Shown here: one piece after another, positions 1-8,657 of the stretch | Position numbering within the stretch: position 1 is the stretch's first letter | How the letters are laid out: each line of letters opens with the position of its first letter | DNA from: Herpetosiphon giganteus | GTDB taxonomy: Bacteria; Chloroflexota; Chloroflexia; Chloroflexales; Herpetosiphonaceae | Length of the DNA stretch: 64,000 bases | Direction: 5' to 3' | Assembly: GCF_016907925.1 (NCBI RefSeq) | Contig: NZ_JAFBCZ010000001.1 | Coordinates: 248,001 to 312,000 of the forward strand | Notes under the pieces: model-generated | Told to the model about the DNA's origin: nothing | Databases searched by the model: none | Seen by the model: the letters and a program-made list of their open reading frames with translations, nothing else | Program-made: the position numbers and the translations under genes

Positions 1-3000
1 CAGAAACAGGCATATGGACCTTGGAAGCAGGCCGAATCGGGTGAAGAGATCTTGATTCGTGATGTACCCCACAAGCGATATGGTATAGGAGTTTTATATC
101 CCTTTGGTACCTTGCAAGAGCCAGAATTATCTAAAAATGACTTAGATATCGTCAATGATCCAATCATTAACAACACAACCCAGGAACACTTTGCTATTTT
201 AACTGAAGATGCCTACAAAGCAGCTGAAACAATTGCTGCACGTATCGATGTTGCTGAAACTGAGGAGATGGATCTTTCAACTGCAAATTCCTACAAACCA
301 AGTAGTATGGGAGTAAGTTTCTTAGCAGATCTGCCAAATAACAGTATGTTGGTAGTACATGTGACGGGGGGACGGTACCGACAACAGGCAGTGAGTGTGC
401 AAGAGCGAGAACAAACATGGTGGTGTAGATCTTCTATTTCTGGTACGGCGATATTTACATCCGATGAATTAAAACTCTATCCATACAGATTTTTATGTTC
501 CAAGCCGGTTGAAGGAACAAACCTCGAAAACTTCAAATTGAATATAGAAGTCTATTCTCGTCCTACTCGTAACCTAGGGGAACGTTTACTTACCATCAGT
601 TTGGTAAATCGCAATATCGGTACCGAGAATAATGATCAATCGATGCTATTTCAAAGTCACTTTAAGGTAACACTTACATCAGACTCATTATCAGAACACG
701 ACGGATGGATTCATCCCTATCCTAGTTACCTGACTATTGCTCCTGATGCGGAAGAGCAGTCTCTATCGTTATTATATCGTCATGCTGAAATATTTGCTAC
801 TGGACATGGGTGTGCAGCAGATTGGGGTATTGCTAGTACATCTTTAGAAAAATCTAAAGGATATGTAGGGTGGGTGAGTGCAGAATGTTTACCGTGTGTA
901 GAAACACCTAGTATTACACCAGATATTTTAGATTCAAGTGGGGAAAAGATTATTGTTCCAATGGCACCACTAGCAGGATTGATTGCAACCGATGATGGAT
1001 TTCAGTCACTTGATAGGGTGATTGAAGGGTATGAGACTTGGATTAAACAAAAACAGTCTGAGCTTGAGCAACTTGCACCCCAATACCAAGCAGCCGCACA
1101 AGATCATCTTAATCAATGCCGCACATGTGCCAATCGTATGCGTGATGGAGTTCAATATCTCCGCACAAATTCAAATGCTGAAAAGGCTTTTCGCCTAGCG
1201 AATCACGCAATGCTGCTTCAGCAGGTTCGTGCAAATCCCAAAATTCGGTATTACCAATACGATAGTATTACTCAAACCAGTTCCTTTTCAGAACCTTTTA
1301 GTGAACCTGATTTACTTTTGGGTAACAAACGTGGAAACTGGCGTCCATTTCAAATCGCGTTTCTTTTGATGTCACTTCAATCTACAGCCGATGGAAATAT
1401 AGAAGATCGACGTATGGTCGAGTTGATTTGGTTTCCGACGGGGGGTGGCAAAACCGAAGCCTATTTAGGTCTCGCTGCGTTTTCGATATTCTTCCGTCGG
1501 CTTATAGATCCTAGGGATACTGGTGTGCAAGTATTGATGAGATATACTCTTCGATTACTTACCGCGCAGCAGTTCCAACGTGCGGCAGGTTTAATATGTG
1601 CTATGGAATATTTACGCCGACAAAACCAATCTGTTTTAGGTGTTGACCCTCTTACAATTGGTATTTGGCTTGGATCTTCAATTACTCCCAATACCCGTAA
1701 AGATGCACGGAATATATTAGCTGAACTACGAAGAGAACAAGGTGAAAATAAATTTATTCTTACTCGATGTCCTTGGTGTAGAGCCCAAATTGGACCTATA
1801 AAATCATCCGCTCAGACTACAAGAACACGATCAAAACGGAAACGTGATAGTAGTCCTACTGTTGTGGGATATGAAACCGATACACAATCAGTAATATTCA
1901 GATGCTCTGACGAAAAGTGTCCATTTCACATACAGCTTCCAGTATATGTAATTGATGAGGATGTGTATCTCAAGCGACCTTCACTTGTTATAGGGACAGT
2001 AGACAAATTTGCAATGTTGGCTTGGAAATCTGAAGCCCGGTCACTATTTGGATTGGAGCCAGATGGAAGTCGAAATGTATCCCCTCCAGGACTTATTATT
2101 CAAGATGAGCTTCATCTAATTTCAGGGCCTTTGGGCTCAATTGTTGGATTATATGAGGCAGCAATCGAGGATTTATGTACAGATAAAAGAAAAACAATAC
2201 CAATACCACCAAAGATTGTCAGCTCAACCGCTACTATTCGCCGATATCATTCACAAATCAAGTCATTATATGCTCGTGATAAAGTAACACTGTTCCCTCC
2301 ATCGGGTTTGGAAGCAGGGGACTCATACTTTGCGCGCTATGCACGTAATTCAGATGGGACTCTCCAGCCAGGCCGTTTATTTGTTGGAGTACATGGGCCA
2401 AGTTTAGGTTCAATGCAAACCGTCCAAGTCCGAACTTTGTCAACATTATTACAAGCACCTGTTCCTCTGAATCTTGAAGAACGAGATCCATGGTGGACAT
2501 TATTAACCTTTTTCAATAGCTTACGAGAACTTGGAACGACACTGACACTACTTCAATCTGATATACCTGACTATTTAGCTGTACTACGTCAGCGGATGGG
2601 TTATGAGTGGTCAGAGATGCGCCACCTATGGAATATAAAAGAACTTACCAGTCGACTTCAAAATGATGAGATTCCCGCAGCAATAACAGCATTAGAAGCT
2701 AGTTGTACAGCAAGTGACTATCCAGTTGATGTATGTCTTGCCTCTAGTATTATTGAGGTAGGTGTAGATATTGATCGTTTGTCACTTATGGCTATTGTTG
2801 GTCAGCCTAAAACAACTGCTCAGTATATTCAAGTAAGTGGTCGGGTAGGGAGACAATGGATAGAACGACCAGGACTTGTTGTAACTATGTATGGTGCATC
2901 TAAACCCCGCGATCGTTCGCACTTTGAAAAATTCCGATCCTATCATGAGCGTTTATATGCACAGGTTGAACCAACGAGTGTTACGCCTTTCTCACCACCA

Positions 3001-3399
3001 GTACTTGAACGTGCATTACATGCTGTAATGGCGGTATTTGTTCGGCAATATGGTGATGAAGCGATTACAGAGAGTCCCCGACCATTTCCTGTTCTTTTGC
3101 TAGATAGCCTATATAAACTTCTTCACTCTCGGATTAAAGCAGTTGATCCTGCTGAACTAAATAATTTCAATGCGATGTTTGAGCAACGACGTAATGAATG
3201 GCAAACACGAGAACCCCGTGAATGGAAAGCAGTTTCAGGCTCGGCTAGTAATCCGGGTTTGTTAAGGGTTGCAGGGAGTTACGTAAGCCGTCAAGATGCA
3301 CGTTTGTCTTGGCCAACAGCACAGTCTATGCGTGATGTCGATGCAATGTGCGAAGCTATCATTACTCGTTTGTATGCTTTAGGAGATGCTGATGCGTAA
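1..3399 (+). CDS. drmA: DISARM helicase DrmA, 5'-truncated by the window edge
   Basis: The frame is open from base 1 with no stop, so the true start lies upstream; the TTG at 52 is only the first start-like codon in view. About 1,130 residues are visible. A superfamily 2 helicase core is clear: Walker A (PTGGGKTEAYLG) near base 1435, the DELH Walker B motif near 2105, and motif VI (QVSGRVGRQ) near 2835. Between them are two Cys pairs (CPWC near 1770, CSDEKC near 1905), a zinc ribbon. The stretch before Walker A (NWRPFQIAFLLMSLQS) and the one after it (MRYTLRLLTAQQFQRAA) resemble DrmA, the core helicase of DISARM phage defence, which is thought to act on incoming DNA with DrmB. drmB follows with a short overlap. 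The gene is AT-richer than the rest of the window, which fits acquisition by transfer. Confidence 0.88.
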   Translation, partial: QKQAYGPWKQAESGEEILIRDVPHKRYGIGVLYPFGTLQEPELSKNDLDIVNDPIINNTTQEHFAILTEDAYKAAETIAARIDVAETEEMDLSTANSYKPSSMGVSFLADLPNNSMLVVHVTGGRYRQQAVSVQEREQTWWCRSSISGTAIFTSDELKLYPYRFLCSKPVEGTNLENFKLNIEVYSRPTRNLGERLLTISLVNRNIGTENNDQSMLFQSHFKVTLTSDSLSEHDGWIHPYPSYLTIAPDAEEQSLSLLYRHAEIFATGHGCAADWGIASTSLEKSKGYVGWVSAECLPCVETPSITPDILDSSGEKIIVPMAPLAGLIATDDGFQSLDRVIEGYETWIKQKQSELEQLAPQYQAAAQDHLNQCRTCANRMRDGVQYLRTNSNAEKAFRLANHAMLLQQVRANPKIRYYQYDSITQTSSFSEPFSEPDLLLGNKRGNWRPFQIAFLLMSLQSTADGNIEDRRMVELIWFPTGGGKTEAYLGLAAFSIFFRRLIDPRDTGVQVLMRYTLRLLTAQQFQRAAGLICAMEYLRRQNQSVLGVDPLTIGIWLGSSITPNTRKDARNILAELRREQGENKFILTRCPWCRAQIGPIKSSAQTTRTRSKRKRDSSPTVVGYETDTQSVIFRCSDEKCPFHIQLPVYVIDEDVYLKRPSLVIGTVDKFAMLAWKSEARSLFGLEPDGSRNVSPPGLIIQDELHLISGPLGSIVGLYEAAIEDLCTDKRKTIPIPPKIVSSTATIRRYHSQIKSLYARDKVTLFPPSGLEAGDSYFARYARNSDGTLQPGRLFVGVHGPSLGSMQTVQVRTLSTLLQAPVPLNLEERDPWWTLLTFFNSLRELGTTLTLLQSDIPDYLAVLRQRMGYEWSEMRHLWNIKELTSRLQNDEIPAAITALEASCTASDYPVDVCLASSIIEVGVDIDRLSLMAIVGQPKTTAQYIQVSGRVGRQWIERPGLVVTMYGASKPRDRSHFEKFRSYHERLYAQVEPTSVTPFSPPVLERALHAVMAVFVRQYGDEAITESPRPFPVLLLDSLYKLLHSRIKAVDPAELNNFNAMFEQRRNEWQTREPREWKAVSGSASNPGLLRVAGSYVSRQDARLSWPTAQSMRDVDAMCEAIITRLYALGDADA

Positions 3400-5287
3400 T
3401 CCACTACGCCGTTCTCAACTGATTGCACCCTTTGGACCAGGAGCAATGGTTGTTATGACCAAAGGTATTGGTCTCATTTGTGGTGGGCTTGATTATTGGT
3501 ATAAGCGTGAAGATGATCAGTTTGAAGAGGACGAACGCTTTCGGGATATTGAAGAATACAGGATTGAAGAATGGCGACTCCAACAGCGGCTTCAAGTAAC
3601 ACATTTCCGATTACCACCCGACTACCGTGAGTATGTATCAGGCGAATCAACCCCAAATCAAGGGTTGATGATTCCCTTCCTTCGATTTCCTCAATGGCAT
3701 TTCTGTGCATTCTGCAAGCGTCTAGAAAAACTCAGTTTAACGGATCGAGGCCTTTTACGGTGTAAGGAGTGTGAAAGCAAGGGAAAACGACGTTTATTAG
3801 TACAGGTTCCTTTTATTGCAATTTGCCCAAAGGGGCATTTACAAGACTTTCCATGGCGCGAGTGGGTTCATAAAACAGTCCATACGAGTTGTAAAGAACC
3901 TTTACGACTTATTGCAACTGGTGGAGCATCATTAAGTGGGCAAAAAGTAACTTGTGATTGCGGTGTTCCCGCACGCACACTAGCCAGTATTACAAATACG
4001 GATACTAATGGCTCATTTCTTAGCACTACCTTGGATGATTCAGGTGTATTGTACTTGTGCCAAGGACAGCGTCCTTGGTTGGGAATGGCGGAATCAGAGC
4101 CTTGTGATGCGCCCCTACGGGGGTCACTGCGCAGTGCCTCTAATGTATATTATGCTGATGTGCGCAGTGCGATCTATGTCCCACGCAGTACTAGCATAGT
4201 ACCGGAATCGCTCTTTGCTTTGCTCGAAGAAACACCTTTATCAAGCTTTATTTCCATTCTACGAGGATTTGAATCGTTCCAAATTACGCCTAATTTACTA
4301 AGAGATCATGCCCGTTCTATTTTACAGCCATATACTGATGAACAAATTGAGGCTGCACTTCAGGGTAGGATAGTTTCTAACGAGACAGGTATTGGAACGG
4401 ATGATGAAGAAACACAATTCCGGAGGAGTGAATTTAATGTTATTCGTAGCCCTACACACGAAGATCAGTTGATGGTTCGTACAGAACCTATAACAATGTA
4501 TGATAAACCTGTTCGTGACTATCTGTCTCGTATCATGCTCATTGATAAATTACGAGAGACTCGTGTTTTAGCTGGATTTACTCGTATTTTGCCAGAGAAT
4601 GACCAGACCTCTGAAGAGAGGCAAGCCATGTTATGGAGGAAACCACCCAACAAAGATCATTCATGGCTACCAGCATACACGGTTTACGGCGAGGGAATCT
4701 ATTTTGAACTAGATGAATCAAAACTTCAATTATGGGAATCACGTTTAGATGTTCTTAATAGAGTCAAGCCATTAATTGAACGGTATTCAGTTCTCCAACA
4801 GGAACGCAACATGCGTGTCCAACCTTTGAATCCACGCTTTCTCTTGCTACACACGCTATCCCATGTAATTATGAATCGTCTTACCTTTGAGTGCGGATAC
4901 AGTTCAGCTTCGCTACGGGAACGCCTCTATGTATCAACAGATCGTGATTCACCTATGGCTGGTATATTGATCTATACCGCTGTTGGTGATGCTGAAGGAA
5001 CCATGGGAGGTTTAGTAAGAATGGGGAAACCGGGATATTTGGAAGCAACATTTCAGCGAGCACTTGAACAAGCCGCCTGGTGTTCTTCCGATCCAGTTTG
5101 TATGGAGATGGGAAATAGTCGAGGACAAGGCCCAGACTCGTGTAATCTAGCAGCTTGTCACTCTTGTGCGTTAGTACCAGAAACCGCATGCGAACAATTC
5201 AATCGATTCTTAGATAGAGCACTATTAATTGGTGATATTCAGAAACCTGATATTGGCTTTTTTAGTTCGCTTTTCCAAGAAATATAA
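3392..5287 (+). CDS. drmB: DISARM protein DrmB (DUF1998 family)
   Basis: A 631-residue protein that begins with the RRSQLIAPFGPGAMV signature of DrmB. A zinc ribbon (CAFCK about residue 107, CKECES about 125) is followed by more Cys pairs (CPKGH, CDCG). The C-terminal part is a DUF1998 domain: HTLSHVIMNRL, then TAVGDAEGTMGGLV, ending in a Cys cluster (CNLAACHSC). DrmB is an essential core subunit of DISARM and binds the DrmA helicase in characterised systems. I start it at ATG 3392 rather than ATG 3386, because the AGGAG at 3381-3385 abuts 3386 but sits 6 nt from 3392. The gene overlaps the drmA stop by 8 nt, so the two are probably translationally coupled. A DrmC (phospholipase D fold) gene would often follow drmB; none is present here. 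Confidence 0.88.
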   Translation: MRNPLRRSQLIAPFGPGAMVVMTKGIGLICGGLDYWYKREDDQFEEDERFRDIEEYRIEEWRLQQRLQVTHFRLPPDYREYVSGESTPNQGLMIPFLRFPQWHFCAFCKRLEKLSLTDRGLLRCKECESKGKRRLLVQVPFIAICPKGHLQDFPWREWVHKTVHTSCKEPLRLIATGGASLSGQKVTCDCGVPARTLASITNTDTNGSFLSTTLDDSGVLYLCQGQRPWLGMAESEPCDAPLRGSLRSASNVYYADVRSAIYVPRSTSIVPESLFALLEETPLSSFISILRGFESFQITPNLLRDHARSILQPYTDEQIEAALQGRIVSNETGIGTDDEETQFRRSEFNVIRSPTHEDQLMVRTEPITMYDKPVRDYLSRIMLIDKLRETRVLAGFTRILPENDQTSEERQAMLWRKPPNKDHSWLPAYTVYGEGIYFELDESKLQLWESRLDVLNRVKPLIERYSVLQQERNMRVQPLNPRFLLLHTLSHVIMNRLTFECGYSSASLRERLYVSTDRDSPMAGILIYTAVGDAEGTMGGLVRMGKPGYLEATFQRALEQAAWCSSDPVCMEMGNSRGQGPDSCNLAACHSCALVPETACEQFNRFLDRALLIGDIQKPDIGFFSSLFQEI

Positions 5288-5337
5288 AAGTCTATTAGGG
5301 CAATTACTATCGATAATTTTACTCCTTTAAGCATACA

Positions 5338-5396
5338 ATTGATGATAGCTTCTATCGATAAACTATCATTGTCGTTTGATAGAAGCTATCATCAAT
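5338..5396. repeat. 19-bp perfect inverted repeat between drmB and the methyltransferase
   Basis: Left arm 5338-5356 (ATTGATGATAGCTTCTATC) and right arm 5378-5396 are exact reverse complements around 21 nt. Pairing can continue inward past a 3-nt bulge (AAAC with GTTT). It lies in the 264-nt AT-rich gap between two convergent genes, so it could be a bidirectional transcription barrier. No clear T-run follows on either strand, so a standard intrinsic terminator is not certain. Confidence 0.85.
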
Positions 5397-5551
5397 ATAG
5401 CCATAAAATATGTTTATTTGTCAATATCTATACTAAATCTCGATATATTCACAAATTATCGCATACACTTGTTACATATTTGAATTTATTCAAGAAGAAT
5501 TTTTTTATTTAGAAATAAAATTCTTTAATTAAATAAAATCTTAATATGTAT

Positions 5552-6718
5552 TTAAGCATAATTTTTTTGATTAACTTTATCAGTTTGTCCGGTGAGTAAT
5601 TTCCAGCACGCTTCAGCAACCTTCTGAGCAAGAATCAGAGGAACGCCATTACTAATCATTTTAAACTTATGAGTTAGAGCTATATTACTTGGTAAGACAT
5701 ATGTATCGGGGATAGATTGAAGCCGTAATGCTTCACGTACTGTAAGACGACGAGGATAGATTGGATGTAGATGCACTTCGTTATTTCCATATGCAACCGT
5801 GGGACTATAACGCCAGCGATGTAAACGGCGAAAACTTCTACTCCAAACATCGCCTTCGGCAATACGCATGAATTTATCGCTATGAGGTGTAAATGTTTCA
5901 CCTCCATTTGGTAATTGAGTTAATGAATTTGTGTCTCCGATCCAGTGATTAACCATTAACTCAGACGGTATACCGATTGGTTGATCTGGTTCACTACCAA
6001 ACGGACTTGTTGTTGGCCATAAGAAACGGTTTTTTGCGTCATTATAACGAGGATCTGTGGGCCATGGAAACCAATCATCTTGACTGATTGATGAATGTTG
6101 ATCAACATGAGCATTCATCCATTCATGTAGTATTCCAATCAGAAAAACACGTGGTCGGTCTTGAGCAACACCAAACTCCAATGCATTTAATACACGCATA
6201 CTTAATGTATATTTTGGTGATAACAGAGATTTTAATCTTTCGAAGAATACACGATGTTTTTTTGTAGAGATAAGTCCAGGCACATTTTCAAACACAAAAA
6301 ATGTTGGTTGTAATGCTAAAATTTGTTGAATATATACTAAAGAAAGTTTGCCATTATCTCCTTCATGCCCTCTATTCTTACCGCCAATAGAGAAATCTGG
6401 ACATGGTGGCCCTCCAATAATACCAAAAATATCTGGGGGCGATTGTGCTCCAAAAGCTTCGTATCGAATCTGATCAGACGTTATATCTGCAATAGAAGTA
6501 GTATTAGTAATCTTAATGCTATCAGCTGTTTTAAATAATTGACTCATCGCATATTCAAATCCGCGCACAAAAAAAGGATTGGCCTCGTTAGACCAAATTG
6601 GTTGAAAACCTACCTGTTTGAAACCTAGGTCAAGAAATCCAGCTCCTGTAAAAAATGATAGAATGGGAATAGAAGGTATTACAGTAGAAGAGATACTAGT
6701 GGTTGGTATATAAGACAT
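5552..6718 (-). CDS. drmMII: DNA (cytosine-5-)-methyltransferase, DISARM DrmMII-like
   Basis: A 388-residue C5-cytosine methyltransferase that transfers a methyl group from S-adenosylmethionine to cytosine in DNA. Conserved motifs occur in order: motif I (SFFTGAGFLDLGF, about residue 21), the catalytic motif IV (GGPPCPDFSIGG, about 102), motif VI (FENVPG, about 149) and motif VIII (QDRPRVFLIG, about 187). The target-recognition region and the C-terminal motifs (RRLTVREALRLQSIPD) follow. Class 2 DISARM carries a C5 methylase (DrmMII) that marks self DNA, so this gene is read as the modification partner of drmAB even though it runs convergently to them. A solitary methyltransferase is the alternative. 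ATG 6718 is used. A strong palindrome and an extended -10 box lie just upstream. Confidence 0.85.
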   Translation of the reverse strand: MSYIPTTSISSTVIPSIPILSFFTGAGFLDLGFKQVGFQPIWSNEANPFFVRGFEYAMSQLFKTADSIKITNTTSIADITSDQIRYEAFGAQSPPDIFGIIGGPPCPDFSIGGKNRGHEGDNGKLSLVYIQQILALQPTFFVFENVPGLISTKKHRVFFERLKSLLSPKYTLSMRVLNALEFGVAQDRPRVFLIGILHEWMNAHVDQHSSISQDDWFPWPTDPRYNDAKNRFLWPTTSPFGSEPDQPIGIPSELMVNHWIGDTNSLTQLPNGGETFTPHSDKFMRIAEGDVWSRSFRRLHRWRYSPTVAYGNNEVHLHPIYPRRLTVREALRLQSIPDTYVLPSNIALTHKFKMISNGVPLILAQKVAEACWKLLTGQTDKVNQKNYA

Positions 6719-6762
6719 GTCCTGTCTTTCCGGATAAATAATCCATCACAAAATCGCGATAC

Positions 6763-6807
6763 AAATAATTATTGTTTAATACAATTTGTATTAAACAATA
6801 ATTATTT
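6763..6807. promoter_or_regulatory. 22-bp perfect palindrome in the leader of the methyltransferase gene
   Basis: Arms 6763-6784 and 6786-6807 are perfectly complementary around one central base. The element lies 45 nt upstream of the methyltransferase ATG and directly after the predicted transcription start. It could be a dimer-binding operator at DNA level or a long 5' hairpin in the mRNA. Both are inferences; the palindrome itself is read directly. Confidence 0.8.
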
Positions 6808-6818
6808 TGGCAGCAGTG

Positions 6819-6827
6819 ATTATAGCA
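6819..6827 (-). promoter_or_regulatory. Extended -10 promoter of the methyltransferase gene
   Basis: The minus strand reads TGCTATAAT (TG-n-TATAAT), a perfect extended -10 box. No good -35 hexamer is visible at 17 nt. Transcription would start near 6812, immediately before the palindrome. Confidence 0.6.
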
Positions 6828-7285
6828 CAGCAAATCGTAATTTTGATAATGCAACTATTTTCTGTAAATTCGCATAGATGCTTTAGTGAATTCTCACTTG
6901 TTGAATGGCTATGAGCTCATACCCCTCGCTAATTTTTAGTTTATTCATACACACCAAAGACAGAAAGAATGACTCATTCGAGTAGAATCTGGACAGTGAT
7001 TCTGGCAATAAAATTCTTTGTTTAGTTAATCGAATCCTTTAGTATTTGATCGTAGTACAGTTGTTTATGGAATATCACCACTGTTACTGGCTGAAAACAT
7101 GTTTTTTTGCTCGTACGCACGGGCAATCATGATTCGCAAAAAACAAACTTGTCCTCTATGATAGGAGTGCTGAAATCACATCATGGGAGAACGAGTATAC
7201 AAACAGACGAGATTATCATGTAGGTGCTTTCGGTCCACAGGCACCACAATCTGTTCATTCAACGAGCAACAGTGGTTATACTATA

Positions 7286-7422
7286 AGTTTCCAACTTTAT
7301 TTTTGTTGCGAGCGCTATTTTGATATACTCACATATTGCCAGTTTCCAACTTTAGCTCATCCACGAACCATGAAACTTAGCCTCTTTGAGCGTAAATTGG
7401 ATGTTTTCAGTTTCCAACTTTA
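7286..7422. repeat. Three copies of a 14-bp direct repeat, AGTTTCCAACTTTA
   Basis: Identical copies lie at 7286-7299, 7341-7354 and 7409-7422, with start-to-start distances of 55 and 68 nt. They resemble an iterated protein-binding site such as an operator or transposon-end array. The spacing is too uneven and the unit too short for a CRISPR array. Confidence 0.8.
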
Positions 7423-7456
7423 TTTCCCGTGCACATTTACTAGGAACATAAAAATA

Positions 7457-7494
7457 CAAACACCCCCACATTCAAACAAATGTGGGGGTGTTTG
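7457..7494 (-). terminator. Intrinsic terminator of the zinc-ribbon protein gene
   Basis: A 16-bp perfect GC-rich stem (arms 7457-7472 and 7479-7494) closes a 6-nt loop. On the minus strand it runs into a T-rich stretch (TATTTTTATG). It lies about 120 nt after the stop of the minus-strand gene ending at 7614. Confidence 0.7.
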
Positions 7495-7613
7495 CGTATC
7501 CATATACAGAAATTCGATCCCGCAATAAGGCGGATTAAAAAATGAGTATCGGTGGCTACTTGGGATGCAACTGCACATAAATCATGGTGCGCCATGGTTT
7601 AATAATAGCGAGT

Positions 7614-8240
7614 TTAGTAGCGATGACTAATAATTACACGCTGATTATGTTGACTTGCAGCTACAGCTCCCCAGATCATGGCAATCGGCCAAGCTAAGAC
7701 AAGACCCGCTCCAAACGTCAGTGCCGATAAAATGATTGTTATAGCTATCATTGCCAAGGCTCCGCCAACAGTCGAGTAGAACATGCCCAATGGCCCGAAG
7801 AAAAACGTCAAGACTAAGGATAAGCCTACGCTTTTTTGTGAGGTTACAATTACCGGGCCGACTGGCATCATAGGAACCATTGGTGCTTGTTGATTCGTGT
7901 TATAGATATTGACATTAACTGGTTGCTGAGGATACGCTCCGTACATCGGCTGCTGTGGGAGATAAGTCGGATGTTGTTGAGGAAACTGCGGTTGAGGATA
8001 TGGTGCATATGGATGCTGCGGTTGCGGGGGATAGACTGGGTATGGGGGCGACATAGGCTGCGGTGTGTATTGAACAGGTGAATTCATCGTTTGCTGGGCT
8101 ATTGGAGCAGGAAAAGAAGCTACTGGTGGTGATGCTAATACCCGTGTTTCAACAGCCATCTGCTGAGCAAATGGAGCACCACATTCAGGACAGAAACGTG
8201 CACCAGTAACCACCGATCCACCGCATTCATAACAGTTCAT
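7614..8240 (-). CDS. Zinc-ribbon membrane protein with a Pro/Gln/Tyr-rich linker
   Basis: 208 residues in three parts. The first about 25 residues form a double CxxC zinc ribbon (CYECGG and CPECGA). Residues about 30-125 are a low-complexity linker rich in Pro, Gln and Tyr. The last about 75 residues hold two or three hydrophobic segments (SVGLSLVLTFFFGPLGMFY, ALAMIAITIILSALTFGAGL, AWPIAMIWGAVAAS), similar to TM2-type small membrane domains. ATG 8240 is chosen over TTG 8246 because a GGGAAGGG stretch sits about 6 nt upstream of it. The function is unknown. The architecture (zinc ribbon, flexible linker, membrane anchor) recurs in uncharacterised bacterial envelope proteins. Confidence 0.75.
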   Translation of the reverse strand: MNCYECGGSVVTGARFCPECGAPFAQQMAVETRVLASPPVASFPAPIAQQTMNSPVQYTPQPMSPPYPVYPPQPQHPYAPYPQPQFPQQHPTYLPQQPMYGAYPQQPVNVNIYNTNQQAPMVPMMPVGPVIVTSQKSVGLSLVLTFFFGPLGMFYSTVGGALAMIAITIILSALTFGAGLVLAWPIAMIWGAVAASQHNQRVIISHRY

Positions 8241-8522
8241 ACACAACCCTTCCCGATAGAGTTAAATAAACGACATCCCGTAGATAAGATTATATCATTA
8301 GATCCATAGCATATAGCGTTACAAACGAGTGATTGCTTGTAACGTACTTCACCACAATTCAATGTAGCAACAATATGCCGAGTACCTAACCAAATTACTT
8401 ACGAAACTTGAGGGCCAGAATAACCAATATTAAAGATATGCACTTTAGCAAATGTATTAGAATTCACTACTAAAACTTACGCTGCATGGTTTAAACTGGG
8501 CGAAAAGGGGAAACGAGGGATT

Positions 8523-8601
8523 TGGTGGAGACGTTGGGACTTGCACCCAAAGGACATCATGGCACGTTGGCTTTAACTGATGGACTGCCTATGCCGCCCC
8601 C
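8523..8601 (-). pseudogene. tRNA-like relic
   Basis: On the minus strand a 79-nt segment starts GGGGGCG and ends CGTCTCC-A-CCA. Its ends pair over 7 bp (two G-U). A perfect 5-bp T-arm-like stem precedes the acceptor strand (TTGGG TGCAAGT CCCAA). The D-arm lacks GG, the T-loop reads TG instead of TT, and no proper 7-nt anticodon loop with U33 forms. It therefore looks like a decayed tRNA or a mimic, not a working gene. The rest of 8241-8657 shows nothing else. Confidence 0.3.
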
Positions 8602-8657
8602 ATTGCCTACGCATTGTAGCATCGCTGCGCATCCGCTGAATCAGCCCTTGAGCGGGT

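Larger units (their letters stand above)
6828..7613. other. Gene-poor AT-rich stretch at the island border
   Basis: No reading frame here looks coding on either strand. Apart from the three short direct repeats and the hairpin listed separately I see nothing assignable. It may be degraded island sequence between the defence locus and the chromosomal genes. Confidence 0.5.

Noticed and set aside
7286-7422. Possible CRISPR array
   Set aside because: Only three 14-bp repeats with unequal 41- and 54-nt gaps and no cas genes.
8523-8601. Functional tRNA or tmRNA
   Set aside because: There is no proper anticodon loop, no D-loop GG and an abnormal T-loop; tmRNA is excluded by size and lack of a tag frame.
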